Below are positions 1 to 6,456 of a stretch of DNA of 9,556 bases, one piece after another. The stretch's first letter is position 1. The number at the start of each line of letters is the position of its first letter. The position numbers and the translations under genes are program-made. Under the pieces are notes generated by a model that ran no database searches, was not told where the DNA came from, and saw only the letters and a program-made list of their open reading frames with translations. This stretch comes from an uncultured Bacteroidales bacterium. GTDB lineage: Bacteria; Bacteroidota; Bacteroidia; Bacteroidales; F082. The DNA lies in contig CALGBV010000209.1 of the NCBI GenBank assembly GCA_937884015.1, positions 1 to 9,556 of the forward strand. The letters run 5' to 3'.

Positions 1-1240
1 CCTCGACGTTATGGAAGAAACGCACTTCTGTTACATTCGTTAATTTGCTAATTTGCTCATTTGCTAATTTGCTCATTTCCTCCCCCACGAGCCACAGCCG
101 TTCCAAGCCCAGTGTGAGAGCCATCTCCATCACCTGCCGGTGTGCCTCTGCCGATGCTGCGCCGAGTTCGCGCATTTCGCCGAGGACGGCCATCTTATGG
201 GCGGCGGGTATCTGGCGGAAGTTGTCGAGGGCGGCCGTCATGGAGGTGAGGTTGGCGTTGTAGGCGTCCACAATAAGCGTGTTGCGCTCCGTGCGTTTCA
301 GTTCGGAGCGTCCCAGGTGCGGGGCGTAGTGGCCTAGGGCGTGGTCCACTTGCTCCGGAGTGACGCCGAAGTGAAGCCCCACGGCGGCTGCCGCCAGCAT
401 GTTGTCGATGTTGTACGCGCCGATGAGTTGCGTCTGCACCTCGTGCCAATCTGCCTCGTCCTTGCTGCGCCAACGCATCTTCACGAAGGGGTTGCATTCC
501 ACCACTTCGCCTTCCACGCAGTAGCCGTAGCCCGTGCTGCCGTATTGGATGCTATTCAGCCCCTCGGCCTTCGGCGTGAGGTGCTCGTTGTCGCCGTGCA
601 GGAAGATAAAACTGTCCTCTTTGCGGCGCAGGTAGGCATAAAGCTCCGTCTTGGTGGCGATAACGCCCTCAAACGAGCCGAATCCTTCCAGATGAGCGCG
701 TCCCACGTTGGTAATGAGCCCGCAGTCGGGATTCACAATGTCGCATAGGAAGGCTATCTCGCCCGGGTGGTTGGCACCGGTCTCTATGACGGCGATTTCG
801 TTTTCTTCCGAGCTAAACGGCAGGGTGAGCAGTGTGCGGGGCACGCCGATATGGTTGTTGTAGTTGCCTTCAGTATGAATGATGTTGTATTTTTGAGATA
901 ACACGGCTGAAACAAGTTCCTTCGTCGTGGTCTTGCCGTTGGTGCCCGTGATGGAAAGCACTTTGGCTTTCATCTGGTGGCGGTGATGGTGGGCAAGGTC
1001 TTGCAAGGCTTTCAAGGAATCTTCGACTTTAACGATTCGTGTATGTTCGGGAATGTCGTTTCGGTCGCAGACCACAAGCGAAGCAATGCCTTCTTCGGCT
1101 ACTTTTAGGGCAAAGTCATTGCCGTCGAAATTCTCGCCTTTCAGGGCGAAAAACACGGCATCTTTTTCAACTTTACGGCTGTCGGTCGTTACTTTGTAAG
1201 CTTTTTGAAAGGCTTGATATATGATTTCTAATGTGTTCAT
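1..1240 (-). CDS. murF: MurF, UDP-N-acetylmuramoyl-tripeptide--D-alanyl-D-alanine ligase (3' end outside window)
   Basis: MurF is the cytoplasmic ATP-dependent ligase that adds D-Ala-D-Ala to UDP-MurNAc-tripeptide, giving the pentapeptide precursor of peptidoglycan. Translating the minus strand from the ATG at 1240-1238 gives 413 codons without a stop. Motifs in order are TTDSRK (residues 18-23, UDP-sugar binding), the ATP loop GTNGKT (99-104, with K103), then GNYNNHIGVP, ETGANHPGEI, NVGRAHLEGFGS and DAYNAN (325-330). The residue after DAYNAN is Leu331 where I expect Pro in Bacteroidota, and the preceding motif is LGRSE (309-313) rather than the NNRSQ I associate with this group; E. coli MurF also varies at these places, so I read these as divergence, not loss of function. 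Probably about 30-40 C-terminal residues lie beyond the left edge. An 8-base tandem repeat (42-78) adds a low-complexity stretch near residues 388-400, with the frame intact on both sides. The gene lies 69 bases downstream of gldJ on the same strand, beyond a terminator. Confidence 0.95.
   Translation of the reverse strand, partial: MNTLEIIYQAFQKAYKVTTDSRKVEKDAVFFALKGENFDGNDFALKVAEEGIASLVVCDRNDIPEHTRIVKVEDSLKALQDLAHHHRHQMKAKVLSITGTNGKTTTKELVSAVLSQKYNIIHTEGNYNNHIGVPRTLLTLPFSSEENEIAVIETGANHPGEIAFLCDIVNPDCGLITNVGRAHLEGFGSFEGVIATKTELYAYLRRKEDSFIFLHGDNEHLTPKAEGLNSIQYGSTGYGYCVEGEVVECNPFVKMRWRSKDEADWHEVQTQLIGAYNIDNMLAAAAVGLHFGVTPEQVDHALGHYAPHLGRSELKRTERNTLIVDAYNANLTSMTAALDNFRQIPAAHKMAVLGEMRELGAASAEAHRQVMEMALTLGLERLWLVGEEMSKLANEQISKLTNVTEVRFFHNVE
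42..78. repeat. 8-bp tandem repeat inside murF
   Basis: On the plus strand the unit (A/C)ATTTGCT occurs four times back to back at 42-49, 50-57, 58-65 and 66-73, followed by a five-base partial unit at 74-78. A degenerate unit (6 of 8 matches) precedes it at 34-41. The second and fourth boundaries alternate between A and C, so it can also be seen as a 16-base unit. In the murF frame it encodes a stretch rich in Ser, Lys, Leu, Ala, Asn, Glu and Gln, between a predicted beta strand (RLWLVGEE) and the next conserved strand (VRFFHNVE). Because 8 is not a multiple of 3, gain or loss of a single unit would shift the murF frame. Confidence 0.9.
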
Positions 1241-1257
1241 GATTGTATGTTTTATAA

Positions 1258-1289
1258 AAAATGCCGCTTGATTTCTCAAACGGCATTTT
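1258..1289 (-). terminator. Rho-independent terminator downstream of gldJ
   Basis: A 9-bp perfect inverted repeat (arms AAAATGCCG at 1258-1266 and CGGCATTTT at 1281-1289) encloses a loop that can add four more pairs (TTGA with TCAA) after one C/A mismatch. Read on the minus strand, the stem is followed directly by a T-rich run (six T's, then ATAAAA), the form of an intrinsic terminator. It begins about 20 bases after the gldJ stop codon (1312-1310) and ends about 18 bases before the murF start. No good promoter sits between it and murF, so it probably attenuates rather than fully separates the two genes. Confidence 0.8.
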
Positions 1290-1309
1290 CAGTATTTTGA
1301 ATCAAAGCA

Positions 1310-2803
1310 TTATTTTGCGAAGGAACTGCCAACCTTGTTCATAGCGCAGCGGAAGCCGATAGTAGCGGCTGACTGGTTCTGATTGAGGTAGCGGCGTGTG
1401 CCAGGGCTCAGGTAGTAAGGACCATCGGCCCATGAACCGCCTTTGTAGACGCGTGATTCGTCGCTGATGAGCGTGGTACCAGGGGTGTCGTTGGTAGCGG
1501 TTTCGTACATTTCTTTTGTGAATACGCTCTGGTCTTCCTGAGCATCGCTCCACTTGTTGCGGATGGCTGACATGTAGTCACCATCATCGTAGTTGGAGTT
1601 GAAGCTAGTGCGGTAGTTCTGACGTTTTGAAGCTTCTTCCTGTGAGATAGGTTCTCTGCGGATACGGCCAAGGGAGTCTTTCTGAACGAGGAAACCATTT
1701 TCGTCGACAGCTTTCTGTGTGAACACATTACCACGGAATGGGCTGTAGTCGGCTACATCTTCAAATGACAATGGACGATAGACGTCTTGGCACCATTCGG
1801 AAACGTTACCAGCCATGTTATACAGGCCGTAATCGTTTGGCCAGTAGGAACCGACAGGAGCTGGCAGTGCAGCACCATCGTTCAGGTTGCCGGCAACACC
1901 CATGTAGTCACCAGGGCCTCTCTTGAAGTTAGCCATGAAGCTGCCATAGTATTTCTTGTTATCGGTGCGGAGACCATCGCCGTTCCAAGGATAAACCTTG
2001 CGTTCGGCAACGATTTCGTTAGAGGTATTGCCAACCAGACCGACAGCGGCATATTCCCATTCGGCTTCCGTGGGGAGGCGATAGGAAGGAAGAAGGATAC
2101 CATCTTCCATGCGGACGTTGCGCAAACCGTCGCCATCGCCCTTGGAGAGGTCTTTCTTGCCGTTTTTCACCTTACCGGTGTATTGACCTGCAAGGTAAGC
2201 ATCTGTGTTGAAGTTTTCTTCATCCTGCTGTGATGGGTCCCAATCGAGGACACCAGCTTCGACGAGCATCAACTCGTTGACGCGGTCGGTACGCCATGAG
2301 CAGTAGTCGTTGGCCTGAACCCATGAAACACCGACTACAGGATAGTCGTTGTAGGACGGGTGGCGGAAGTAGACTTCAACCATAGGTTCGTTATATGACA
2401 AACGGTCACGCCAAACCAAAGTATCAGGGGCGGCGTTGCGCACTACCTGTGGGTAGTTCTGACCGTAAACGCGGTTCAGCCAATAGATATATTCCTGATA
2501 GTCAACGTTGCTGACTTCAGTGCGGTCCATGAGGAATGATGGAACTGTGACCTTGCGTGGAACGTTGTCCCATGAGCGGGTCAGATTGTCGGTGGTGCCT
2601 CCCATGACGAAGGTGCCGCCTTCAATGGCTATCAAGCCAGGTCCGATTTGCTGGTCGTTGATTTCTGCGACCTCAAAACCACCGTTGTTGGCGTCGTTGT
2701 AGGCCCACCCTGTGGTTCTGGAGGCTTTCTTTGAGCAAGAAGTCATCAAGAGACCTCCTAAAACGATAATTGCTAATGCTTTGAATCCTGATTTTTTATA
2801 CAT
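1310..2803 (-). CDS. gldJ: GldJ-type lipoprotein with FGE-sulfatase fold, T9SS-associated
   Basis: GldJ is an outer-membrane-associated lipoprotein of the gliding/T9SS machinery, related to the ring component GldK/PorK; in Flavobacterium it is needed for gliding and for stability of other Gld proteins. The 497-residue protein starts with a lipoprotein signal (hydrophobic residues 9-20, lipobox ending in Cys23). The mature N-terminus contains the SRTTGWAYND and NGGFEV signature of the GldJ/GldK family. The FGE-type domain covers about 55-490: GGTFVMG (62-68), FLMDRTEVSN (90-99), RLPTEAEWEYAA (242-253), NMAGNVSEW (329-337), KGGSW (454-458) and GFRC (483-486). About 115 residues separate NVSEW from GGSW, much longer than in ordinary FGE enzymes but as I recall for GldJ. 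The paired catalytic cysteines of true formylglycine-generating enzymes are not evident, so a structural role is inferred. It is transcribed divergently from porU, and its position beside murF and porU favours GldJ over GldK, which normally sits with gldLMN. Confidence 0.92.
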   Translation of the reverse strand: MYKKSGFKALAIIVLGGLLMTSCSKKASRTTGWAYNDANNGGFEVAEINDQQIGPGLIAIEGGTFVMGGTTDNLTRSWDNVPRKVTVPSFLMDRTEVSNVDYQEYIYWLNRVYGQNYPQVVRNAAPDTLVWRDRLSYNEPMVEVYFRHPSYNDYPVVGVSWVQANDYCSWRTDRVNELMLVEAGVLDWDPSQQDEENFNTDAYLAGQYTGKVKNGKKDLSKGDGDGLRNVRMEDGILLPSYRLPTEAEWEYAAVGLVGNTSNEIVAERKVYPWNGDGLRTDNKKYYGSFMANFKRGPGDYMGVAGNLNDGAALPAPVGSYWPNDYGLYNMAGNVSEWCQDVYRPLSFEDVADYSPFRGNVFTQKAVDENGFLVQKDSLGRIRREPISQEEASKRQNYRTSFNSNYDDGDYMSAIRNKWSDAQEDQSVFTKEMYETATNDTPGTTLISDESRVYKGGSWADGPYYLSPGTRRYLNQNQSAATIGFRCAMNKVGSSFAK

Positions 2804-2884
2804 CGTTGATAAAATTTGTTCCTTTAATAACTCGTTTTGTCTGTCAATATTGTGCCTGAAATGTATTTTTTTCCAAGCACATAA

Positions 2885-2923
2885 AATCGGCGCAATTTTA
2901 CGACATTTTTATGAATTGGCGCA
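2885..2923 (+). repeat. Imperfect 10-bp direct repeat (AAT[C/T]GGCGCA)
   Basis: AATCGGCGCA at 2885-2894 and AATTGGCGCA at 2914-2923 match at 9 of 10 bases and start 29 bases apart. They are the only GC-rich islands in an otherwise AT-rich promoter region. They could be a pair of operator sites about three helical turns apart; this is inference only. Confidence 0.45.
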
Positions 2924-2964
2924 CATTTTCTTTGAAAAAAAACTTTTTCTGCCAAAAAATGTCG
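2901..2964. repeat. Perfect 10-bp inverted repeat in the divergent intergenic region
   Basis: CGACATTTTT at 2901-2910 is exactly complementary to AAAAATGTCG at 2955-2964, with 44 bases between the arms. A related word, GCACATTTTC, lies at 2921-2930 in between. The long spacer makes an RNA hairpin unlikely; paired binding sites for a regulator are possible, but nothing more than the repeat itself is visible. Confidence 0.6.
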
Positions 2965-3018
2965 ATTTACAATAAAAAGGTTGTATTTTCGTTCCGTGAA
3001 AAATAGGCTTTTATTAAT

Positions 3019-6000
3019 ATGAGTAATAGGATTTTTCGGATTATTTTTGGCTTTTTGGCTTTGATGGCTTTTCTTCCGGCAAGCGTCATGGCTCAAGGAG
3101 ATTATGCAAGGCATTCGGTTCTGGCTTCAGGCACTTGGCATAAGATGGGCTTGAAAGAAACTGGCATTTACAAACTTACCTATTCCGACCTTTCGTCCTT
3201 GGGCATCAAGGTCGATGGCATCGACCCGCGCAATATCCGCATTTATCATAATGGTGGCGGCGTGCTGCCTGAACTGAATAGCGAGGCGCGTTATGATGAT
3301 TTGCAGGAATTGCCGATTTTCGTTTCGGGCGAATCGGATGGCAAGTTCGATAAGAACGATTACATTCTTTTTTATGGCCGAGGCCCTGTGCGTTGGCAGT
3401 ACAATCAGTCACATTCGTGTTACGAGCATGTGCAGAACTATTATGATGATTACGCCTACGCATTCATTACCACTGATTTAGGCGCAGGTAAACGTATCGC
3501 CGCCGAAAATGCGCCATCATCGGCAGCTGCTGAAACGGTTGCGGAATTTCTCGATTATAAGGTGCATGAAACTGATGAGGTCAACTTGAACCACATGGGC
3601 CGCAGTTATTATGGCGATGTCATGGACGGCAATGTCAGCAAGGATTTCAACTTCGCTTTCCCGAATGTCATCACTTCGCGTCAGTGCGTGCTTCATGTGG
3701 AATTGGTGGGCAGGAATTTTTCTCCGGCAAGTTTCAAGCTGCTGGTCGATGGTAACCAACATGCCAGTTACAGCCTTTCTCCCGTTGATCCAACTTCAAC
3801 GATTACTATTGCTGTTACAGCCAGCGGTTATGTCAATGCCTATCCGTCAAAAGATGATGTGAAAGTCACCTTGAAGCATGAGGGCAATGCCAACACCACT
3901 TCGCGCGGCTACGTGGATTACATTACGGTTAACGCATGGCGCAACCTGAAATTTTCGGGCCAACAGATGCTTTTCCGCAATCCCGAAATGACTAATATTA
4001 ATAAGGTATATGAATACCGTGTCAGCAACGCCACACAGCAAATGCAGGTCTGGAATGTGAGCAATCCCGTTTCGCCATCAAGAATCAATGGGCAGATGAA
4101 CGGCAGCACTTTCTCATTCTGCATGAACGGTCGTTCCGACAATGAGTTTATCGCTTTCGATGGTTCATCCTATTTCTCGGTGGTCGATTTCGGACAAGTA
4201 GAAAACCAGAATCTTCATGCCGTGCGCGACATTGATTATCTCATCGTTACCTATCCCGATTTCATTAGTCAGGCTGAGCGCATCAAGGCCATTCACGAGG
4301 TTCAGGACCCTGAATTGGTGACGTATATTGCTACGCCTCAGCAGATTTACAATGAGTTCGGCTGCGGTGCTATGGATGTTTCGGCCATTCGCGATTTCTG
4401 CCGTATGCTTTATCTCGATAGCGACAGAAAATTGAAATACCTGTTGCTCTTGGGTGATGCTTCCTTCGATTTCAAGAACCGAGATGGTCAGGTTTGCTTT
4501 GTTCCGGCCTACGAAACCTTGATGTCGGTGAATGCGCAAAAATGTTTTGTGACGGATGATTATTTCGGCTGTTTCGACCCCACGGAAGGCGACATTGCCC
4601 ATTCGCTGGCCGACATTGGCATAGGCCGTTTCCCTGTTTCCACTTTGGAACAGGCCACGCAGATGGTCGATAAAATCGAGCAATATATTGCCTTGAACGA
4701 AAGCACCATGCAGCCTTGGCGCAATGTGGTGACTTTTGTTACTGACGATGAAAAGGAGTTCGTGGATCACGCCGAGGGTTTTGAACAACAACTGAAAACC
4801 GTTGGCGGTGAGAATTTTGTCGTAGATAAGATTTACCTTGGTGCCTACGAACAGCAGGACACGCCGAATGGCGTTTTGGCGCCGGCAGTCAACGAGGCCA
4901 TCAATAACCGCATGGAAAAAGGCTCGTTAGTGGTAAACTATACGGGTCACGGCGGCGAGGTGCAGCTCTCGGAAGAACGCATCTTGCAGCGCAAGGATGT
5001 CGATTCGTGGCACAACGGCCCCATGTATCCGCTGATGATTACCGGCACTTGCGAGGTGAGCCGCTATGACGACCACACCCGCACAGCCATTGGCGAATAC
5101 GCTTTTCTGAACCAATATGGCGGCATGATAGCCATGTTCACGACTTCGAGGGTTACGGGCGGCAGTGATAATGAGGCTTTTAACAAGGGAATCTATAACC
5201 ATTTGTTTGAATTGAAAGATGGCAAATACCCTTGTTTAGGCGATGTTTACCGCATGGCGAAAACACGAGGCAACATATATGAAAAAAGATATGTGTTTTT
5301 CGGTGATCCGGCCTTGCGCATTGCTGCTCCGAAACTGAAGATTGAGACGGAAAGCATCAACGGGATGCGACCTGAAATGTGGCAGGATTCCGTTCAGGTT
5401 TCCGATACGGTTTGGCAGCATTTTACCGTTTACAGCGATACGGTTAGCGCTTTGCAACCTGTTGAAATTAGGGGTTTTGTAAAGGATTATAATGGTCAGG
5501 TCGCTACGGGATTCAACGGAACGGTTTACGTTACGGTTTATGATAAGGTGGCTGACCTTGTGGCGCATTGCGACAATGCAGTCATGAATTTCAAATTGCG
5601 CAACAGCATCCTTTTCAAAGGCCAGACGACGGTTGAGAACGGACGTTTCCAAATCAGTTTCACAGTGCCGCGCGACATTGCCTATTCGTTTGGCCCGGGA
5701 ATGATTAGCTATTATGCCACCAATGGTGAGATTGATGCCAACGGCAAATGCGAAGACTTCATTGTGGGCGGTTTCTATGAAGATGCCACGATGGATACGA
5801 CGCCGCCCGACATTGAGCTTCATATTGATGACATTTATTTCGTTGACGGAAGTCTGGCTGGCGAAAATCCGATTCTGCTTGCCTTTGTCAGCGATGAAAG
5901 CGGTATCAACACGACGGGTGCAGGCATTGGCCACGACATTATCGCCACTTTGACGGGTGCTGCTGAGCGTTCGTATAATTTGAACGACTGTTTTGTCTCC

Positions 6001-6456
6001 GAACCTGGCAATCCGGGCAAAGGCACCATCAACTACAAAATGCTTGATTTGCCTGATGGCGATTACACCTTGACTTTGAAGGTCTGGGATATTTACAACA
6101 ACAGCAACACGGCGGAAATCCACTTCACCGTGGCGAACAGCCTGACGATGCAAATAGAAAATCCCTTTAATGTCCCGAACCCTGTTTCGGAAGCAACAGG
6201 TTTTGTCTTTGAACACAACCAGATTGGCAACAATATGGATGTGCAGGTCTATATCTACGATATTATGGGACGGCTTGTCCGCCAGCTTTCCGAGCAGGTG
6301 ATGGGCTCGTCTACCCGTGTGGAGCCGATACGCTGGGATGGCCGCAACGCACAGGGCGAGGCCTTGTCGAATGGCATTTACATCTACCGTATTGTCGCTA
6401 CCAACGATAAGGGCGAGACGGCTGCTGTAACTTCTAAACTTTTGATTTGCAGATGA
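3019..6456 (+). CDS. porU: PorU, T9SS C-terminal signal peptidase/sortase (C25 family), full length
   Basis: PorU is the gingipain-like cysteine protease on the cell surface that cuts the C-terminal sorting domain from T9SS cargo and joins the cargo to lipopolysaccharide; it is held by PorV. This 1145-residue protein has a signal peptide (cleavage expected after VMA, residue 25) and the PorU N-terminal domain (SVLASGTWHKMG, YKLTYSDL, NIRIY, GVLPE, DGKFDKNDYILFYG, roughly 32-125). The C25 peptidase domain runs about 405-770: QIYNEFG, AIRDFCRMLYL, LLLLGDASFDF (D480), FVTDDYFG, DIGIGRFPV, NYTGHGGE with His644, and TGTCEVSRYDD with Cys678, ending at FFGDPALRIAAP. Beta-rich domains follow. From about residue 1048 (NPFNVPNPVSEATGF, DIMGRLVRQL, WDGRNAQGEALSNGIYIYR, ending KLLICR) is a T9SS C-terminal sorting domain, which PorU itself carries. 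The ATG at 3019 directly precedes the signal peptide. It is divergent from gldJ and overlaps the next gene by four bases. Confidence 0.94.
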   Translation: MSNRIFRIIFGFLALMAFLPASVMAQGDYARHSVLASGTWHKMGLKETGIYKLTYSDLSSLGIKVDGIDPRNIRIYHNGGGVLPELNSEARYDDLQELPIFVSGESDGKFDKNDYILFYGRGPVRWQYNQSHSCYEHVQNYYDDYAYAFITTDLGAGKRIAAENAPSSAAAETVAEFLDYKVHETDEVNLNHMGRSYYGDVMDGNVSKDFNFAFPNVITSRQCVLHVELVGRNFSPASFKLLVDGNQHASYSLSPVDPTSTITIAVTASGYVNAYPSKDDVKVTLKHEGNANTTSRGYVDYITVNAWRNLKFSGQQMLFRNPEMTNINKVYEYRVSNATQQMQVWNVSNPVSPSRINGQMNGSTFSFCMNGRSDNEFIAFDGSSYFSVVDFGQVENQNLHAVRDIDYLIVTYPDFISQAERIKAIHEVQDPELVTYIATPQQIYNEFGCGAMDVSAIRDFCRMLYLDSDRKLKYLLLLGDASFDFKNRDGQVCFVPAYETLMSVNAQKCFVTDDYFGCFDPTEGDIAHSLADIGIGRFPVSTLEQATQMVDKIEQYIALNESTMQPWRNVVTFVTDDEKEFVDHAEGFEQQLKTVGGENFVVDKIYLGAYEQQDTPNGVLAPAVNEAINNRMEKGSLVVNYTGHGGEVQLSEERILQRKDVDSWHNGPMYPLMITGTCEVSRYDDHTRTAIGEYAFLNQYGGMIAMFTTSRVTGGSDNEAFNKGIYNHLFELKDGKYPCLGDVYRMAKTRGNIYEKRYVFFGDPALRIAAPKLKIETESINGMRPEMWQDSVQVSDTVWQHFTVYSDTVSALQPVEIRGFVKDYNGQVATGFNGTVYVTVYDKVADLVAHCDNAVMNFKLRNSILFKGQTTVENGRFQISFTVPRDIAYSFGPGMISYYATNGEIDANGKCEDFIVGGFYEDATMDTTPPDIELHIDDIYFVDGSLAGENPILLAFVSDESGINTTGAGIGHDIIATLTGAAERSYNLNDCFVSEPGNPGKGTINYKMLDLPDGDYTLTLKVWDIYNNSNTAEIHFTVANSLTMQIENPFNVPNPVSEATGFVFEHNQIGNNMDVQVYIYDIMGRLVRQLSEQVMGSSTRVEPIRWDGRNAQGEALSNGIYIYRIVATNDKGETAAVTSKLLICR
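6453..6456 (+). promoter_or_regulatory. ATGA stop/start overlap coupling the two porU genes
   Basis: The ATG of the second gene (6453-6455) overlaps the TGA of the first (6454-6456). No Shine-Dalgarno sequence or promoter is seen upstream of it, so the second protein is most likely made by translational coupling from the same mRNA, which would tie its level to that of the first. Confidence 0.8.

Larger units (their letters stand above)
2804..3018. promoter_or_regulatory. AT-rich divergent promoter region between gldJ and porU
   Basis: These 215 bases separate two divergent start codons and must hold the promoters of both directions. No exact Bacteroidota -7 element (TAnnTTTG) is present. One-mismatch candidates are TATTTTCG at 2984-2991 for porU (leader of about 20 bases) and, on the minus strand, TACATTTC at 2867-2860 or TAAAATTG at 2900-2893 for gldJ. 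None has a convincing TTTG at -33. Neither gene shows a Shine-Dalgarno sequence, which is usual for this phylum. The stretch also holds a 10-bp inverted repeat and a near-perfect direct repeat, listed separately. Short reading frames across it look like chance. Confidence 0.5.

Noticed and set aside
309..331. Non-canonical MurF motifs (LGRSE, DAYNANL) taken as signs of inactivation
   Set aside because: The ATP loop and other ligand motifs are intact, the frame is open, and MurF proteins of other phyla vary at the same positions.
341..748. Plus-strand frame of 135 codons inside murF
   Set aside because: It is antisense to clear MurF motifs in a GC-rich stretch, where long chance frames are common.
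1787..2233. Plus-strand frame of 148 codons inside gldJ
   Set aside because: It is antisense to the well-supported FGE domain of GldJ and shows no independent start signal or motif.
2934..2949. Short palindrome GAAAAA-AAAC-TTTTTC upstream of porU
   Set aside because: It has only one G/C pair, in a run of A and T, so it is unlikely to form a stable hairpin or terminator.
2824..3114. Minus-strand frame of 96 codons across the gldJ-porU intergenic region
   Set aside because: It starts inside the porU signal-peptide region and spans AT-rich promoter DNA; the product is Lys/His-rich with no coherent fold.
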